From: Toxonevra muliebris
Taxonomy: Eukaryota; Arthropoda; Insecta; Diptera; Pallopteridae
Assembly (NCBI GenBank): GCA_963691655.1
Contig: OY829328.1
Span: 10,320,204-10,384,203 of the forward strand
DNA: 64,000 bases
Reading direction: 5' to 3'
A program made the position numbers and the translations under genes. Positions within the stretch are counted from its first letter, which is position 1. Each line of letters begins with the position of its first letter. The notes under the pieces are model-generated. The model searched no databases, was not told the origin of the DNA, and saw nothing but the letters and a program-made list of their open reading frames with translations. Shown here one piece after another: positions 35,055-46,450 of this stretch.

Positions 35055-35370
35055 GGGATTTTTAATTTTTTGAGGTTAGGCACGACAAGTAACATTTCCC
35101 GTGGAAAAAAATTTTAGATTCATATTTATCAACTGAAATTACATAAAAAAAAGGCTTTTTCCGTCGTTTTATGATGACTTGGGCAAGCGTAAGACCCGAA
35201 AAACTGCCTTTTTGGACCATTTTTAGGTTAGGGACAACACGTAACATTTCCCGTGAAAAATAATATTAGATTCATATTCAGCGAACAAAAATATACGAAA
35301 AAAGGCTTTATCTGTTTTTTTATAAAGACTTGGGTAAACGTACGCTTGATAAAACTATTATTTTAAGGTG
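35055..35370 (+). repeat. Tandem duplication, 152-bp period
   Basis: AGGTTAGG-ACGACAAGTAACATTTCCCGTG at 35,073 recurs at 35,225 as AGGTTAGG-ACAACACGTAACATTTCCCGTG. Matching downstream blocks follow ('agattcatat', 'aaaaaaggcttt', 'gacttggg.aa.cgta'). The two units are about 80 percent alike by eye, so it is not recent. Confidence 0.85.
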
Positions 35371-35534
35371 AGGTGGTAGACTTGCAGCCGCCATATTGGT
35401 CCGCCATCTTGCAAAATCAAAAAAGGCCTTATTGCATTCGAAACTAGAGATAATAAGCTTTCATCTGAGCCCAAACACGCTCTAAAATACCAATTTTGGA
35501 CAGGGGAGGGTCTCCCATTGACAGAGAATGTCCC

Positions 35535-35625
35535 TCAAATTAAAATTCAAGTTAAAACTCAGACCGATATTGATCCAAAAGCAGACAACAACTTAGACTA
35601 AAACCAGATCATAAAACCAAATAAA
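35535..35625 (-). repeat. Short patch of the GGTCTGA minisatellite family
   Basis: AACTCAGACCGAT..GATCCAAAAGCAGAC..TTAGACTAAAACCAGATC is the complement of the word at 25.1-26.3 kb. Confidence 0.5.
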
Positions 35626-35799
35626 GAAAAAAACAAGAAACGTGACCAAAAACTTTATAGAGATTTTCAAAAGTACGACGAAAGTGACTCTGAAATTTCA
35701 GATTTATTTTACATAGTAGAAGTACAAATGGTAAACTGTTTTGTGCTGTACCTAAACAGCCTTTTCTTTGGATCCTCCTCTGTACACACACTTGTATTA

Positions 35800-36959
35800 G
35801 TTTAAGTTTAAGCGGTTTACCAAATTAAATTAAATAAAACTAAATTTTGTAAACCAAATCATGAGTTTATAGCCAATCAAAGAACGAGAAAAAATACATA
35901 TTTATTAAATTAGTCTAGTTTATTTATTAAAACTTTTTTCACACCCTCTATTCAGTGGTTACTGTTTCCATCACACGTGTGCAGCAGTGCAAACTAACTG
36001 ACATCACGACGTTAATTTTTTATCTACTCTATCTTTATATGAACATTAATGGCACCTTTAACCTTTCGATAACCGACAAGGTCGCTACGGACCTATGACA
36101 TTTTCAACAAAGCGATATTTCAAACGTTTAGATCGAACATCCTCAGCTTACTTAACTTCTATAAATGCAATGTACAGAAGCGATTAAAATCGGCTTTGAC
36201 ACGATTCTGTGAACACTATACCAAACATATTGGAAAAAAAGAAAAATAATTTTACGCTATATTAATAGAAAAGGTCCCTGGGGATCTTGTCGGGCTTTGA
36301 CTGTTTAAAAAGTTATGGGTTATCAGAAGATTAAGGTGTAGTCGTTTGGGGAAATGCCTTATTAATGTAAATCGACTATATTTTGCAATACGTTTGTTAT
36401 TTTATTGTTTCAATTTTTGCTTTCCTAGCTATCTTCAGTTCTATATTTTAATCTTTAGGTACTCTTGCCATTGTGATTATTTTGCAAAAAAAAAAAAATA
36501 AAATAGAATTTTACTAGCTAAAGATTTTTTCCAATTCTATTCATTTCCTATTTTAACAATGCACGTACATTACTATGAGAATGTGCGTGTTTTTTTATGC
36601 TTGTTACTTTAGGCACGCGCATTATAACTAAAAAGGCTCATCGTTATCGTTTACAATTTTATATACAAAAATTTAAAATAAAATGTGAAATAAATAAATA
36701 AATGAAATTATGAATGTAGTTTTAAGAAAAATTTTTTATTTTTAATATTGAGTATATAATATTTTCCTTTAGAAACTGAATCCTTATGAAACAGCAACTG
36801 TTCTACCAAACTCAAGAATTAAACAAAGTTATTTTATTTTTAGAAAAAAGTTTAGTAAATTATATCCAACAGAGCGCACAAAGTTCTACCATGTTTCATT
36901 TTTACTATGTACAGTATATTAAATACACAACCTTTCTAAATGGTCTAAACAGTTAAAGA
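35800..36959. other. Non-coding AT-rich stretch
   Basis: Nothing recognisable. Confidence 0.5.
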
Positions 36960-36963
36960 TTAA

Positions 36964-37406
36964 CCCTAGCTGCGTTTTATTCGCCAGCTTGTTTAACATG
37001 TGCGAATACAATGGCCAAGTTGTTAAACCTCTTCTTTGTGATATTGTTATTCACAATGAAGCTACTCAGCAGCTAGAGGTAAAACATTTTAATGGATTCC
37101 AGTTGTTGCAGTTAATCGTGGGCATTATTTATTGTTTTTACTCTTTATAAGAATATTTAACTTTAAAAATATGTTAAATTATTTTTTACATTACGAATCT
37201 CTTCCTTTTTTATTTATTTTTTTTTTGCCAAATTGGCATGCTTCTTCTTTCACTATTGACAGTTCACAATAGAATTTGATGTAGTTAAACTACTTGTTAA
37301 GTATAAATACGTGCTATCTATGCGGCTTTGTTGTTGTTTTCCTATACAATTATCGCTGCTAGTTATACATAACTAGAAGCACGTGGGGAATAAAACGCAG
37401 CTAATG
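36964..37406. mobile_element. piggyBac-type MITE with TTAA target
   Basis: The ends are CCCTAGCTGCGTTTTATTCG and the complement of CATTAGCTGCGTTTTATTCC. TTAA lies at 36,960-36,963 and 37,407-37,410. A TTAA target with CCC-type ends and no coding sequence in 443 bp fits a non-autonomous piggyBac relative. Confidence 0.7.
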
Positions 37407-37410
37407 TTAA

Positions 37411-40400
37411 ATTACAAAGTTATTTCCACAAAAAAAAAAAAAAAACAACAATTATTTAACTGGTTGGGATTTATTGCAGACGAATGTCTTTGAAACGAGC
37501 GCAAATTATTTCTTCTTTCTAATGGTATGCAACACTTATTTCAATTATTTCAAATTAATCAGTTGTGAGCGAAAAAGCAAAGAGTGAGCGTATTTTCATA
37601 CAAAGCCTTACCAAATAATATAAGAGACGAACAAATTTTATAACACTAATAACTTTTGTGCTGGTAAGTATATTTATATAATTTATATAGGGTTTTGTTC
37701 ACTAAACATTCTGCTATAGTTTGGTAAAAATAAGCACCATATTAAAAAACATACAAAGAAAAAAATTGACTTTTAAAATCGATCCAAATTACTTGCATAT
37801 AATTCGGATCGATGATCCGAATTACTAGCAAATGCGGTATTTGCATGATTACAAAATTTAGAAAAACCATAAAGTTTTAATTAATGAAAGTTTTTAGTTG
37901 TGATTTAGATATAAAAGTTGATGTTTGGAGGTAATTCGGATCTACCCTTTGTTTAGAGAGTTTTTGTGGAATTTGAGTTCAAAGTTTAAATAAACTTGGA
38001 AATTTTTTTTTAATTTTAGTTTAAAATTTTGCATTATAAAATCCAAAAATATTTTTTTTATTGAAATATTAATAGCAATTAATAACGTTTCTTAGCGTTG
38101 TACCAATTTGGAACTATTAAGTAATTTTTAGTTAAATTCAATATGAAAAATATTTTAAAAAACCAGTTTGTGCTTAGCGATTTTAATTTTTTACTAGATA
38201 CATATATCAACATACTTATAGATTTTAATTCAGAAATTCCTTCGAATGATTCAAAGAGATGATTTTTTATATATTTCAATGTTCACCAGTTCATAGACTA
38301 GCAATTCCAAATTGTATTACTTTAGCTTGATATGATATTCGAAGATATTGGATTTTTGCGAAAATACCACGCTCACTTTAAGATACGGTCACATTTTATA
38401 GCCCACAACTTGACATATATACAAATGCATTTCTACACCAACTTTGACTGAGATCAGACAAACGGTTTATGATAACATAACCAAAACACATAGATGTGGC
38501 AATAATTTTTATGTATGTGTGTGTAAGTATTTACGCATACATACATACATTTTTATATATACATATTTTCCTTAAACCCCAAAATTACATTTTGCATCTA
38601 AATAAACCTCAAATTCAAAATAATTTGTTATTAATTTAACAAATACACAAAATATACACCAGGGCTTTATTAGACCCAGGGGGTAACTTTAGAGGTTGAG
38701 ACAATAAAAAAAAATTTTGTTCTATCAAGTTATTCCAATTGAAATAAGATTGGCGCAAGAAGTCATGGAGTTTCAGATCGATTCGTCAAGAAACAAAAAA
38801 GATATACTTGTTTAAACTCAAAATGGGCCTAATTAAGCCCAGGTGCCCATCCTGGGGTTAAAGTATTTTTTAAAAAACTGTTGTTTCTCTTTAGTTTTGT
38901 ATTTGATTCAAACTTGTTTAATATACAAAAATATGTACAAATAAAGCTACTTTACAAAATTCACTTCTAACATTATACAAAAGTCATTCAAAATTGTGTT
39001 CAATCAAAAATTTTATAAAACTTCATGGTAATCTTTGCTCATATGCTCAAAGTTTCAGTCTAAATTTTTAAGAAAATGAGTGGATACTCTTTTCGAAGCT
39101 TCAGCTTTATAAATCAAATACCAACTAACTTCAATATTTGTGTAAAGCAAATATTCAGAAAATTTTATTTTAATAAATCTTTTTAATCAAAATGGAAGAT
39201 ATATTGAATCGACCTCCAATGTTTTCAAAATCTAGAAAGTGTATCCTCAAATTTTAAGTTAGGAATTTAGTACAATATTCGACAAAAACTTTATTACATA
39301 ATTTGTTTATGTAATTTTCAGAAAACACTTTTTTTTAATAAATATTACAAAAATTTTTACAAAATAATAAATTCTACAATTATGATTACCCAATAAAACG
39401 TTTGTCTTCCAACTCGAAAACAATCCACTAGCACCAAAGTCAAAAACACCACAACACAAAAAACCACAAAAGTCAACAGTAAATTTCACATTCATTTATT
39501 CTTCACTCACAGAGATTCCCAAATGTATAACAATATCTGCTAAATAAACAAATCAAAAAGTTCAATTCACATCAAAATGGCATTTAATTGAAATGATACT
39601 TTCTGCTCGAAGTGAGTAAGTGAATGTGATGATATTGACGTCAGCATCGAGATCATTGACATGCTCCCCCAACGACTTGAACATGTTGGAATGTGCATAT
39701 GTATACATATAATGTATATTTTCATACCAACCAATTATTTTAGAATTATTTGAATCCAAGTTTTTGATTTAACCAAAAGTTAATATTAGTTTTAGCAACA
39801 TATCCATTGAATTTAAAGTAATCCGTTTTGAGAATTACATTTTCAAATGCAGCAATATAAATGATGAAATAAGTCTGAATAGGTCATATTAAAATTTAAT
39901 TTTTAACTATATTTCAAATATCAAACATTTTCAATTATGTTAATGTAAAAGTTTTAACATTTACATATAAAGTGTAATTAATGAAAACTTATGTTTATAG
40001 TGAGAGGTAAGAAAGAAACTAGAGCATTGAATAAATACGGAATACATTTGTGCTAATGCCTAACTATAAATACATATCGCTCGTTTGCTGCAAGACTGTC
40101 ACAGAGAGTGCTAGTTCATTGAAAACTTTGAATGTGGTTGTCTTCAAAAGTATGCAGAAATATTTGTTATTTAACCGGTTATTACCCGGTACCCGAAATC
40201 GTGTACGGATTTGGTTGAAATATAAATTGTATTTGATTTTTGGTCCAATTAAGATATATTTCAATTTTCATAAAAGTGAAATGTTAGGTTCTCGAGTTAT
40301 GAGATGGTAAGCTCATTTTACCACTAGGCTGATATTAATAGTGATCGACACCACGAGTGATATGAACATATATTTTGAAAATTCTTTTGAAGTACTATTC

Positions 40401-40735
40401 AAATCAAATGTTATCTTAATTGAATAATTTTTTTTTTTTTTTTGGTTTTTGTTTCGTTCAAAAATTACTTAAAATATAGAGATTCACGAAAATGTGTCTC
40501 ATATGTAATCGCATGAAACCAATTGTTTTATCAAAATATTTTCCCAAAGAAAATCAAAATTCCCTTCAAATAGATCGTTTAACAATATAAATCCGTCAGA
40601 CAAGTCATAAGTCCCATATATAAAGCTATATGCCTGAGCAAGATGCTGGTAAGTGAACTTACCGAATGGACAATCGAAATTTGTTAGCGATAAATACTCG
40701 TATATTTTAAGTTTAAAACTGACGGAGTTTGGTTA
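37411..40735. other. Non-coding AT-rich stretch with two small inverted repeats
   Basis: A perfect 10-bp-arm palindrome lies at 37,801-37,823. CACCAGGGCTTTATTAGACCC at 38,659 pairs with the complement of CACCTGGGCTTAATTAGGCCC at 38,825-38,846, and a GGGG-TTAA junction follows at 38,861, which could be the end of a small piggyBac-like unit. No gene is seen. Confidence 0.5.
37801..37823. repeat. Perfect palindrome AATTCGGATC-GAT-GATCCGAATT
   Basis: Ten-base arms with a three-base centre. The half site GATCCRAATTACT is seen again at 37,783 and, reversed, near 37,933. Confidence 0.9.
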
Positions 40736-40739
40736 GGTA

Positions 40740-41765
40740 GTTTTGCCTATTCGTAAGGAGTACACCGAGACCTGTAATGCCCTATGTGGCGTGTTGTTTA
40801 CTCTTAATCTTTCCTATTGAAATCACGGTAAAGCATAATATGTCACTGATATCAGGAGATGCCAGTTCTTTGAGTCTCTCACAGAAAAATGTTCCGAGAG
40901 TTTTGCGTTCAATCTGCAAACTTGATTGCCAATGGAACAGTGGCCGGAGAATATAGAAATTACTGGATTCGGTCCAGGTTTATGAATGATTTAGTACGTT
41001 TTTGGTTAAACATAGGTCAAACCTCCAAGCTAATATCATAAGTTGGTTGCATTCTCCATATGTTTTCTGCAATATATAAATGATGATTCATTATTAAGAG
41101 TTTACATGTGGGAAGCAGTATATCCGCATTGCCAGTGGTGAGTGAATTGCTGGGAGCCACTCTCAGTATAGCGATATCACTAGCTTTGCAGTTAACCTCA
41201 GTGTCGCTATGTCCAGCTACCTTTTATTTTGGTTGAGAGATTTTTGGTAAATTGTATGCCGTAGCTGTCTCGTTAAGAGACGATTTACATTGTAAGCCAA
41301 CTTTAGACTTATTAGCAGGGCATTGGTGAAATTTTATTGCCGCCGTACTATCAATGAAAATGCACATATCACCACAGGTTATCGCATTGCAACTTATCAG
41401 ATCTACGACTTCAGTGATCCCAAAAAAACACTCTGCTTGGAAGACACTACAGTGATCTAGAAATAGAAGAGTGGACTCCACCCCCAACAGTAGTCGATGA
41501 CATCACGGCATATCACATTACCCACACTCAACTCTTAATGAGATGGAGCATGTGTACTGAAGCTATTTCCAAACGATAGTGAGGAGAGGGTGAGATCAAT
41601 CGATGGTGGAAGATATGTTTCACTGAGTATCTCACCATAACTGCGATGTGTGAGCGATCATTCGAGGATCGCATTCAGTCTCACAGCCAATATTGCCGCT
41701 GATGTTCTCTCGTATAGATCTATTTGAAGAAGATCGAAAATAGAGAGTGTTGTTTTCAGAACTCC
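40740..41765 (-). mobile_element. Decayed RNase-H LINE, 3' part, minus strand
   Basis: Reading the minus strand from about 41,740: AAILAVRLNA and HRSYGEILSETYLPPS (linker after the reverse transcriptase), then DHCSVFQAE (RNase H Glu block) near 41,450. Next come ITCGDMCIFIDSTAAIK (second Asp block) near 41,360 and VAGHSDTEVNCKASD (last block, decayed) near 41,205. Farther down, FSGHCSIGNQVCRLNA (41,000-40,910) marks the usual TGHCxIGxHxxRL stretch before the cysteine tail. Several stops and frameshifts break it. The wording differs from the copies at 0.2, 22.5 and 57 kb, so it is probably another family. Confidence 0.75.
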
Positions 41766-41769
41766 TGTA

Positions 41770-43250
41770 ATCTATACATTTATTAGTGAAACTACAATTT
41801 TATTCCAGAAGATCCAGAAGTACTACACCAGAGTATACAGTATGCCAGATAGCAGAAAGTAATCTGAAATATTCTCAGGTCTTCTGAGAATTGACAATTA
41901 TGACATGTATTCGCTCAATAAATTTTGACAAATAATTTTGTTTATGAGAGAAAACTGTCTAAACCCAATTTTGTCAGCTGTACACAAATAAATAAATGAA
42001 ATAAAAATATCAAAAAACAATAAACTTTTCTTTTGTTGATTTTTTTTCTTAAATAAATGCTCTCAAAATATTTTGTAGAGTGTGGTTTTATAAAATATTT
42101 AAATAAACAAAATAAAATACTTTTACAATTTACTTCTTCAAAAATGTTCTCTTTATATTCTAAATAGTTTTACCGAACTCAAAATAATTTTATTTAAATT
42201 CCGGAGAGGCAGATTTCTTACTTGAATGGAATACATAACAAAAAAACTTTAAGTTTTGGGTTAAATCCTTGGTTCACATTATGCACATGGCTGTTACAAA
42301 CGCCTTCGAAGATCTCGTTTATCAATATCTAAAAATGTTTCTGGCTTTTCAAATTTTTCTATTTTATTTATATATTTACTTCTGAAATATCAAATGTTTT
42401 GGGAGAAATAAGAGAATAATTTTCAAATTTGGCAGACGTCAGTGAACAGAAAAGAGGGCGTCACTTCTATTTATTTCACTTTATTTATTTCACTATGTGC
42501 TACACTATCATATTATATATCAATTTGAAGAGCTTGGCGAGTAGGTTAGCCAAAAATTATCAGATTTAAAATCGGTTTAGCCACTTCCAAAATATTAGCG
42601 TCGGAAGTTCTTTAAAATTCACTCATTGAACAAAGCATTGCATTCATCGTTGAAAAATCATTGCCTAGCGGGAGTAAATAACAAATGAGAGAGAGAGAGA
42701 AGACATTAGTAACGGCATTTCTCAGAATTTTCTAACGAATTATTTGCATACACAAATAACAAAACAAACACCAACGAGTAGTTTGGTTCGCTTTTGATAT
42801 TTGTTTTTTCATAAAGAGATTTCTTGAACAAAAAAAAATAGCCCCAGTTACTGGGGCCTTACCGACTAGTTAATATTTAATCCAGTCACTGTACTTTGTC
42901 TAACTCTTTGTAGTGGATTCTATTTGAAATGGCTGTCTTCTAAACCAATACGCCGTAGAATAGTATACGGTGTATAACACTGATACACAACCTCATGATT
43001 ACCTAGAGTTGTAATCTACATTTTTGCCTATTGCCGATCGGCACGCATAGAGAGTTTTTATCGCTATACTATGGCGTTTTGACATCCCATCCCATTATCC
43101 CTGAATAAATTTTTACATCCTGATTTTCCATAGATCGATAGGAACTTGGAAGTTAAATGAAACTTTAAGTTGCTATCTCAATTAGAAATATTTTTCAATT
43201 GCAATCGAAAAAGGACTGGCCAGACTCATGTACCCAACAGAAGGTTAAAA
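41770..43250. other. Non-coding AT-rich stretch with one strong hairpin
   Basis: A perfect GCCCCAG-TTA-CTGGGGC hairpin lies at 42,841-42,857 and a (GA)n run at 42,686-42,702. Nothing else is recognised. Confidence 0.5.
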
Positions 43251-43586
43251 TTATTAACCCTGGAAGTACATGCTTATTTTTTATACGTAAAGGTCATGCT
43301 TCATCGAAACGACGACGGCATTATTAAAAGTGGTCAAGTGAAATTTGATTGTTTTCCATTATTTGATATATAGAAAAACAACAACGGACATTTTTTGTTA
43401 ATAATATTTATTTATAAATTAAATTTTCACAGCTTTAGTTCATTAGGCTTGTTTTACAAAACGCTGTATATTTAAGTACAAAAAAAAGTAACTTAAGGTA
43501 CATATAATTCATCAAATGAGTCTGCATCTTAAAAGTGATATACTGAACTAAAAATGAACGAGTTTTCATGAGAATCAAGTTTCATT

Positions 43587-43705
43587 ATATGCAAAAGGCA
43601 CAAAGCTCTATTTTGTGCTTCTCGCACAAGCTTTAATTACATTTTGAACAGGACGATTTTGTCATTCGTCGCTTAGAAGAGGGACAAATGGCACAAATTA
43701 TTCTA
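43587..43705 (-). pseudogene. piggyBac transposase C-terminal cysteine-rich domain, remnant
   Basis: The minus-strand frame reads NRIICAICPSSKRRMTKSSC, SKCN, a TAA stop, then SLCEKHKIELCAFCI and a stop. Cysteine and histidine spacing is C-x2-C-x11-C-x2-C-x4-C-x2-H-x4-C-x2-C, the pattern of the zinc-binding tail at the end of piggyBac-family transposases. One in-frame stop breaks it. Upstream frames to about 43,900 (ESQLTDGLTNTN, GILNMTFL) could be the preceding linker. The DDD catalytic core was not found. Confidence 0.65.
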
Positions 43706-43903
43706 TTTTTTCAGAATTTATTTGTTCAGTATTCTCATCATCAGTCGGCATTACATTTTTAATATTATTTGCACCCACGTAGTCAAAGTTGGTATTTGTA
43801 AGCCCATCAGTTAATTGGCTTTCGACAAAGACAGATTTTTTTAGAAAACAAATGTGATTGTGGGGCTTTTGTTTTATTTAAAACATGCTGTGAGCGTAAT
43901 TGA

Positions 43904-44218
43904 CATAAAAAAGTCATATTTAATATTCCAAAATATTCAGTAATATTTTTGCATTGCCGAATCGGTCCTCGAACTTGATACACAATATTTTTCCCATGAT
44001 TTTGCTTTTTATATATACATTTTATGGTTGTTTTCTTTGCATAATGGATGTGATTAACGAAATAAAAAAGTCATATTTAATATTCCAAAATATTCAGTAA
44101 TATTTTTGCATTGCCGAATCGGTCCTCGAACTTGATACACAATATTTTTCCCATGATTTTGCTTTTCTATATACATTTTATGGTTGTTTTCTTTGCATAA
44201 TGGATGTGATTAACGAAA
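43904..44218 (+). repeat. Recent tandem duplication, 157-bp period
   Basis: The blocks starting AAGTCATATTTAATATTCC at 43,911 and 44,068 are almost identical over the full unit. The only difference seen is a short change in the TATATA run (TTTTATATATACA versus TTCTATATACA). This is much fresher than the surrounding decayed element. Confidence 0.95.
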
Positions 44219-44610
44219 TTATTTTCGACTTTATCTTTAATAATGATATACCTCTACATAGAGGCACATCGTTTTAATCTAAATCGGATGTCTCCATTGA
44301 CAATCCTCTGTCCGGTTGGTGGTCTTCGTCACTCATCAACAAGAAATTTTTCAGTTTCCTGATCATTCGTGCTCATTTCGCATTCCAACAACAACTAAAA
44401 ATAACACAAGAAACACCATCTCAAATTGCAAAAGTTGCACAAAGGTCATGCTTCGTCGTTTCGACGACGCACATTTAAAAAAAATCATACTTTCATAATG
44501 TATATTCAGTTGAACTTCTGCACACAGCAACAGCTTGCCCACGACTGGCGCTGTATGAAAAACCTGCCCAATACGAACAAAATTTAGAAAGGAAAACTGT
44601 AAAACACCTG

Positions 44611-45016
44611 TAATTTATCATACCGAAATCGAAGTAATGGTCCTCGTGCTCAAATAAATATAAAAGAAATAAAACATAATTTAATATAAAATTAAATACA
44701 TCACATCCTAAAAAAATTACACAAAATAATATTCTTATAAATAAAATTATAGCCAAAAAATGTCATGTAAATCCTCCTCTTCTGTATTCAACATTAAGCC
44801 CAGAAACTAATTCAGATTCTCCTTCTGCAAAAACAAAAGAAGTACGATTAGTTTCAGCTAAAGAAATTCTAAATCAAACCAATGCTATAGGAAATAAAAT
44901 AACAAAAAATCAAATATAAGACTGATAAATATAAAATCCTAAGATATTATAACTTCCAATTAAAAAAATAATAAAATTAATGCTAATCTTACTTCATAAG
45001 AAATAGTTTGAGCTAC
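44611..45016 (-). pseudogene. nad1: NUMT: nuclear copy of mitochondrial nad1 (partial)
   Basis: On the minus strand, with the invertebrate mitochondrial code (ATA Met, TGA Trp, AGA Ser), the frame reads VAQTISYEVSLALILL. It goes on to [21 protein letters not shown] and NVEYSSGGF, then ILFMSMLFCVIFLGCDVFN, and after a one-base frame change FMFIWARGPLLRFRYDKL. These are the middle and C-terminal parts of NADH dehydrogenase subunit 1. AT-rich codon use and TGA in place of Trp codons show the mitochondrial source. The fragment starts directly at the piggyBac-like right subterminal repeat and ends near 44,611. It cannot make protein in the nucleus. Confidence 0.9.
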
Positions 45017-45264
45017 ATGCGTCGTCGATTCGACGAAGCAGGGTTAAGATACAACAAGTTCCGCTTGTATTTTTTATGGATTTCAAGATATTATGATTTA
45101 ATGTAGAAAAATATAGAAATTTTTGGACTTTAAGTATTTTAAAATAAAAATCGAAACAAATAAGCGAAATTTGTGATACATTGTTTAAAACAACGTTAAA
45201 GTTTTATGTAAGTGAATGTTTTTTTTTCTAAGAAAGCAACACTAAATAACGTAGCTGAAGCCCG

Positions 45265-45560
45265 CTAATTCACCCTTTGGATCCGCCACTGTTCGTCAAG
45301 ATATGTTGAACAGTCATCATTAGTTCGCTCATGAATTCTTTGGTCTTTTATTATCGTCAAATCTAGGAAATCATCAAATGGTTTTGTTTCCTTCCCATAT
45401 GTATGCAGAGAAAGAAACAATTGAAACTCATTGCATTTTCGCTGCACCGTGCGAGGGCAGTCAAATTCCATGTTCTTTTCTAAAAAAGAGATAGCATTTT
45501 CAGTGGGTATTGTGTTCTTTCCTAAAAAATGTCGCCTTCTGAGAGAGGCAAAATATAACA
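45265..45560 (-). pseudogene. Unidentified open frame beside a CAGTGGCGGATCC terminus
   Basis: A minus-strand frame (Met at 45,471, open upstream to about 45,550) reads MEFDCPRTVQRKCNEF, then FLSLHTYGKETKPFDDFLDL and ends at a stop near 45,265. The composition is more protein-like than the neighbourhood, but I do not recognise the family. Its last residues run through CAGTGGCGGATCCAAAGGG (minus strand, 45,291 downward), which resembles the end of some hAT elements. It may be transposon-derived or fortuitous. Confidence 0.3.
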
Positions 45561-46440
45561 GTTTTGCACTTAATTAAATGACGGGGTGAGAATGTTGCCC
45601 TCCAAATTAGCCGTTTCTGACAGGGTAGCATTTTTTATTATTATTATTTATTATTTTCTTGCACTAAAAAGACAACATTTTGGCAGGGTTGAGAGCAACA
45701 TTAAAAATTGTTGCCATCGCACGAGGCAAAAAAAAAAAAAAAATGCGGCATTTTGTCAAGAAAATAGAACGATATGAGTGTTACATTTTGAGTCTATTAT
45801 TTCATTTAAAAAGTATAGATAGAAACATTCCTTTGTACTGGTATGTTAGCATTTCATTTTCATCTTTTTATTTTAATCAAAACATTTATTGTTTTATGAA
45901 TAACTTAACAATAAATCATAGTATATTATACTATCATTTTGTTTATTTTCCTACAAAAAAATATCACAATATGCGCATGAAATTGCGCTGAAAATTTACA
46001 ATTTATTTTCTTTAAAACTAATGAAAATGTTAAAATAAAATAAAACGTTAAAACTTAATTTTGTTATTGTATGTACTTACTTAGTTAACTGAAGTTAAAA
46101 TTTAGCATGCCTGTAGGCTAATAATGGTAAACACTATAAGATTTTATAAAATAAACATTGCGTCAAACAATTCAAAATATTGTTTCAATTTTGTTGTTGC
46201 TTAAATTTTCTAGGGCTTACATACCTGGCAGAAAAAAAATTTACATTTTCAGAGATATTAGGTGTATATATACATCTCGCGAATACGTACGCACACCAAA
46301 TAGCATATTTAGCATTTTAATGAAATCTTTTGTTTATTTTTCTTTAGCTAAATTATTTGCATTAACTCTCTAATAAAAGTTAATGCATTGTTATTTCTTT
46401 AACAGCTGTCATCAAAACTAAATGTGCTATATTTCTTTGT
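45561..46440. other. Non-coding AT-rich stretch
   Basis: An A15 tract lies at 45,728-45,742. No gene is recognised. Confidence 0.5.
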
Positions 46441-46450
46441 TGGTATGTAG

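Larger units (their letters stand above)
43258..45043 (-). mobile_element. piggyBac-like element containing a mitochondrial insert
   Basis: TTAA at 43,254-43,257 is followed by CCCTGGAAGTACATGC. The other end is GCAGGG followed by TTAA at 45,044-45,047, giving CCCTGC on the opposite strand. Three copies of the near-palindrome TGCTTCRTCG-www-CGACGACGCA lie at 43,299, 44,450 and 45,018, as subterminal repeats. The minus strand carries a piggyBac transposase cysteine-rich tail. A 157-bp tandem duplication and a nad1 NUMT lie inside. The two termini agree only for CCCTG, so a composite of two elements is possible. Confidence 0.6.

Noticed and set aside
42841..42857. Hairpin as a transcription terminator
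   Set aside because: There is no gene upstream and rho-independent terminators are not expected in an insect nuclear genome.
44493..44756. 87-residue minus-strand frame with hydrophobic stretches
   Set aside because: It is the nad1 NUMT read in the standard code, not a membrane protein gene.
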